From: JAISJU01 sp031555675
GTDB taxonomy: Bacteria > Bacteroidota > Bacteroidia > Bacteroidales > Paludibacteraceae
Reading direction: 5' to 3'
DNA: 14,164 bases
Assembly: GCA_031555675.1 (NCBI GenBank)
Contig: JAVBUB010000126.1
Coordinates: forward strand, 1 to 14,164
Shown here: positions 13,618 through 14,164 of the stretch, one piece after another
Layout: each line of letters starts with the position of its first letter
How positions within the stretch are numbered: the first letter of the stretch is position 1
The notes under the pieces: generated by a model
The model's database searches: none
The model's input: the letters and a program-made list of their open reading frames with translations, nothing else
What the model was told of the DNA's origin: nothing
Position numbers and translations under genes: made by a program

Positions 13618-14164
13618 ACTATTACCTTTTGTATATGATTACCTACGCGCACTATATAAATACCTGCTGTGGGTACGGGTATCTCACAAACGGGGCGTGC
13701 TCCGTCTCTACCGGCTATGAATTCCCCTGTGGTGTTGTGAATGTTTATTTTTCCATCTGCATTTTCTACTATAATAGTATGGGGACGGGTATAGATTTTT
13801 ATTTCTTTGTTACCGATGTTTGTTAAAGATGTTACCGGAGAATCTGCTTTTACACATCGAACAGACATACCAAACCCCATAGAGAAAATGTCGACATTAC
13901 CTCTATAGACATTACTGAATGCCAAACTGTAACCGGAACCACCTACTTCCGAGCTACTCCAGTAGTAACCGCTCTCGCCAACATATTCCAGTACGCTTGT
14001 ATTTAATCCGGCGGCAGGTAGAAAAATGCTTTCCCCGCTTACTGCATCAGTATATGTATAGCCTTTTTTAGTGTTATCCCATATCCTAATTACATTGGAG
14101 TCATCAAGCAAAGTTTGAAGTTCTTCCTTTGTAGGAATACGCCAGCCTACGGGATGAATACTTT
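13611..14164 (-). CDS. FISUMP-domain surface/secreted protein, C-terminal part
   Basis: The frame runs open to the right edge, so the N-terminus is outside the window; 184 residues are visible. The upstream part in the same frame reads HPVGWRIPTKEELQTLLDD (14112 onwards and just below), the typical FISUMP (Fibrobacter succinogenes major paralogous domain) opening. Later come GYYWSSSEV and GMSVRCVKAD, the usual close of that domain. The last 65 residues (from about IKIYTRPHTI to GIYIVRVGNHIQKVIVP) are beta-rich and look like the secretion-tail or DUF6383-like C-terminal domains of Bacteroidota cell-surface proteins, with a GKINIHNTTGE centre and a G-Y-VRVG end. This suggests export to the surface, possibly by type IX secretion. 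FISUMP function is not known. A TTG at 14111 could start a shorter frame, but it would cut through the domain and is not the real start. Confidence 0.85.
   Translation of the reverse strand, partial: SIHPVGWRIPTKEELQTLLDDSNVIRIWDNTKKGYTYTDAVSGESIFLPAAGLNTSVLEYVGESGYYWSSSEVGGSGYSLAFSNVYRGNVDIFSMGFGMSVRCVKADSPVTSLTNIGNKEIKIYTRPHTIIVENADGKINIHNTTGEFIAGRDGARPVCEIPVPTAGIYIVRVGNHIQKVIVP

Noticed and set aside
13611..14111. A complete 166-residue protein starting at TTG 14111
   Set aside because: The same frame continues to the window edge and encodes the conserved GWRIP opening of the FISUMP domain, so this is an internal codon of a longer gene.

Overview
The window looks like a chromosomal stretch of a member of the Bacteroidota, probably order Bacteroidales. 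The grounds are the low-to-moderate GC, the near absence of purine-rich ribosome binding sites, one exact match to the Bacteroidota -7 promoter box (TAnnTTTG), a FISUMP-domain protein with a secretion-tail-like C-terminus, and a GH97 enzyme next to GH65 enzymes. The genus cannot be fixed from what is visible.

Positions 1 to about 9700 form a carbohydrate (alpha-glucan or alpha-glucoside) locus, all on the plus strand. It begins with the C-terminal end of a GH97 alpha-glucosidase-type enzyme (3-215), followed by a first GH65 enzyme (396-2708) with a strong hairpin terminator (2715-2754). A second block follows: a Uma2-type (DUF820) nuclease-fold protein (2811-3482), a second GH65 enzyme (3516-5903), a beta-phosphoglucomutase (6026-6673) and an MFS sugar transporter (6714-8126), closed by another terminator (8146-8175). 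Then comes a separately transcribed lipoprotein of the GH71/GH99-like superfamily (8385-9632), with its own terminator (9655-9694).

The functional reading is as follows. A disaccharide or short alpha-glucoside is brought in by the MFS carrier and split with inorganic phosphate by GH65 enzyme(s) to beta-glucose-1-phosphate plus a sugar. PgmB converts beta-glucose-1-phosphate to glucose-6-phosphate without ATP. GH97 and the GH71/99-like lipoprotein would make the oligosaccharides outside the cytoplasm. The GH71/99-like protein keeps the three acidic positions I associate with GH71 alpha-1,3-glucanases. This makes an alpha-1,3-linked substrate (with nigerose as intermediate) an attractive but unproven alternative to plain maltose. 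The first GH65 departs from the usual phosphorylase sequence near the phosphate site, so it may be a different specificity or a hydrolase.

Positions 9745-14164 are unrelated. A radical SAM protein of unknown function (9771-10763, plus) converges, with one base between the stop codons, on a Ca2+-transporting P-type ATPase (10765-13422, minus). Upstream of the ATPase is a 188-base gene-free stretch rich in GC hairpins, including a perfect 14-bp inverted repeat that overlaps the stop codon of a FISUMP-domain protein running off the right edge (13611-14164, minus).

I found no tRNA, rRNA, CRISPR array, transposase or phage gene. The unusual non-coding elements are a long imperfect palindrome between the second GH65 and pgmB (5909-5986), an inverted plus tandem A/T repeat block (8201-8312) and the hairpin cluster at 13471-13617.
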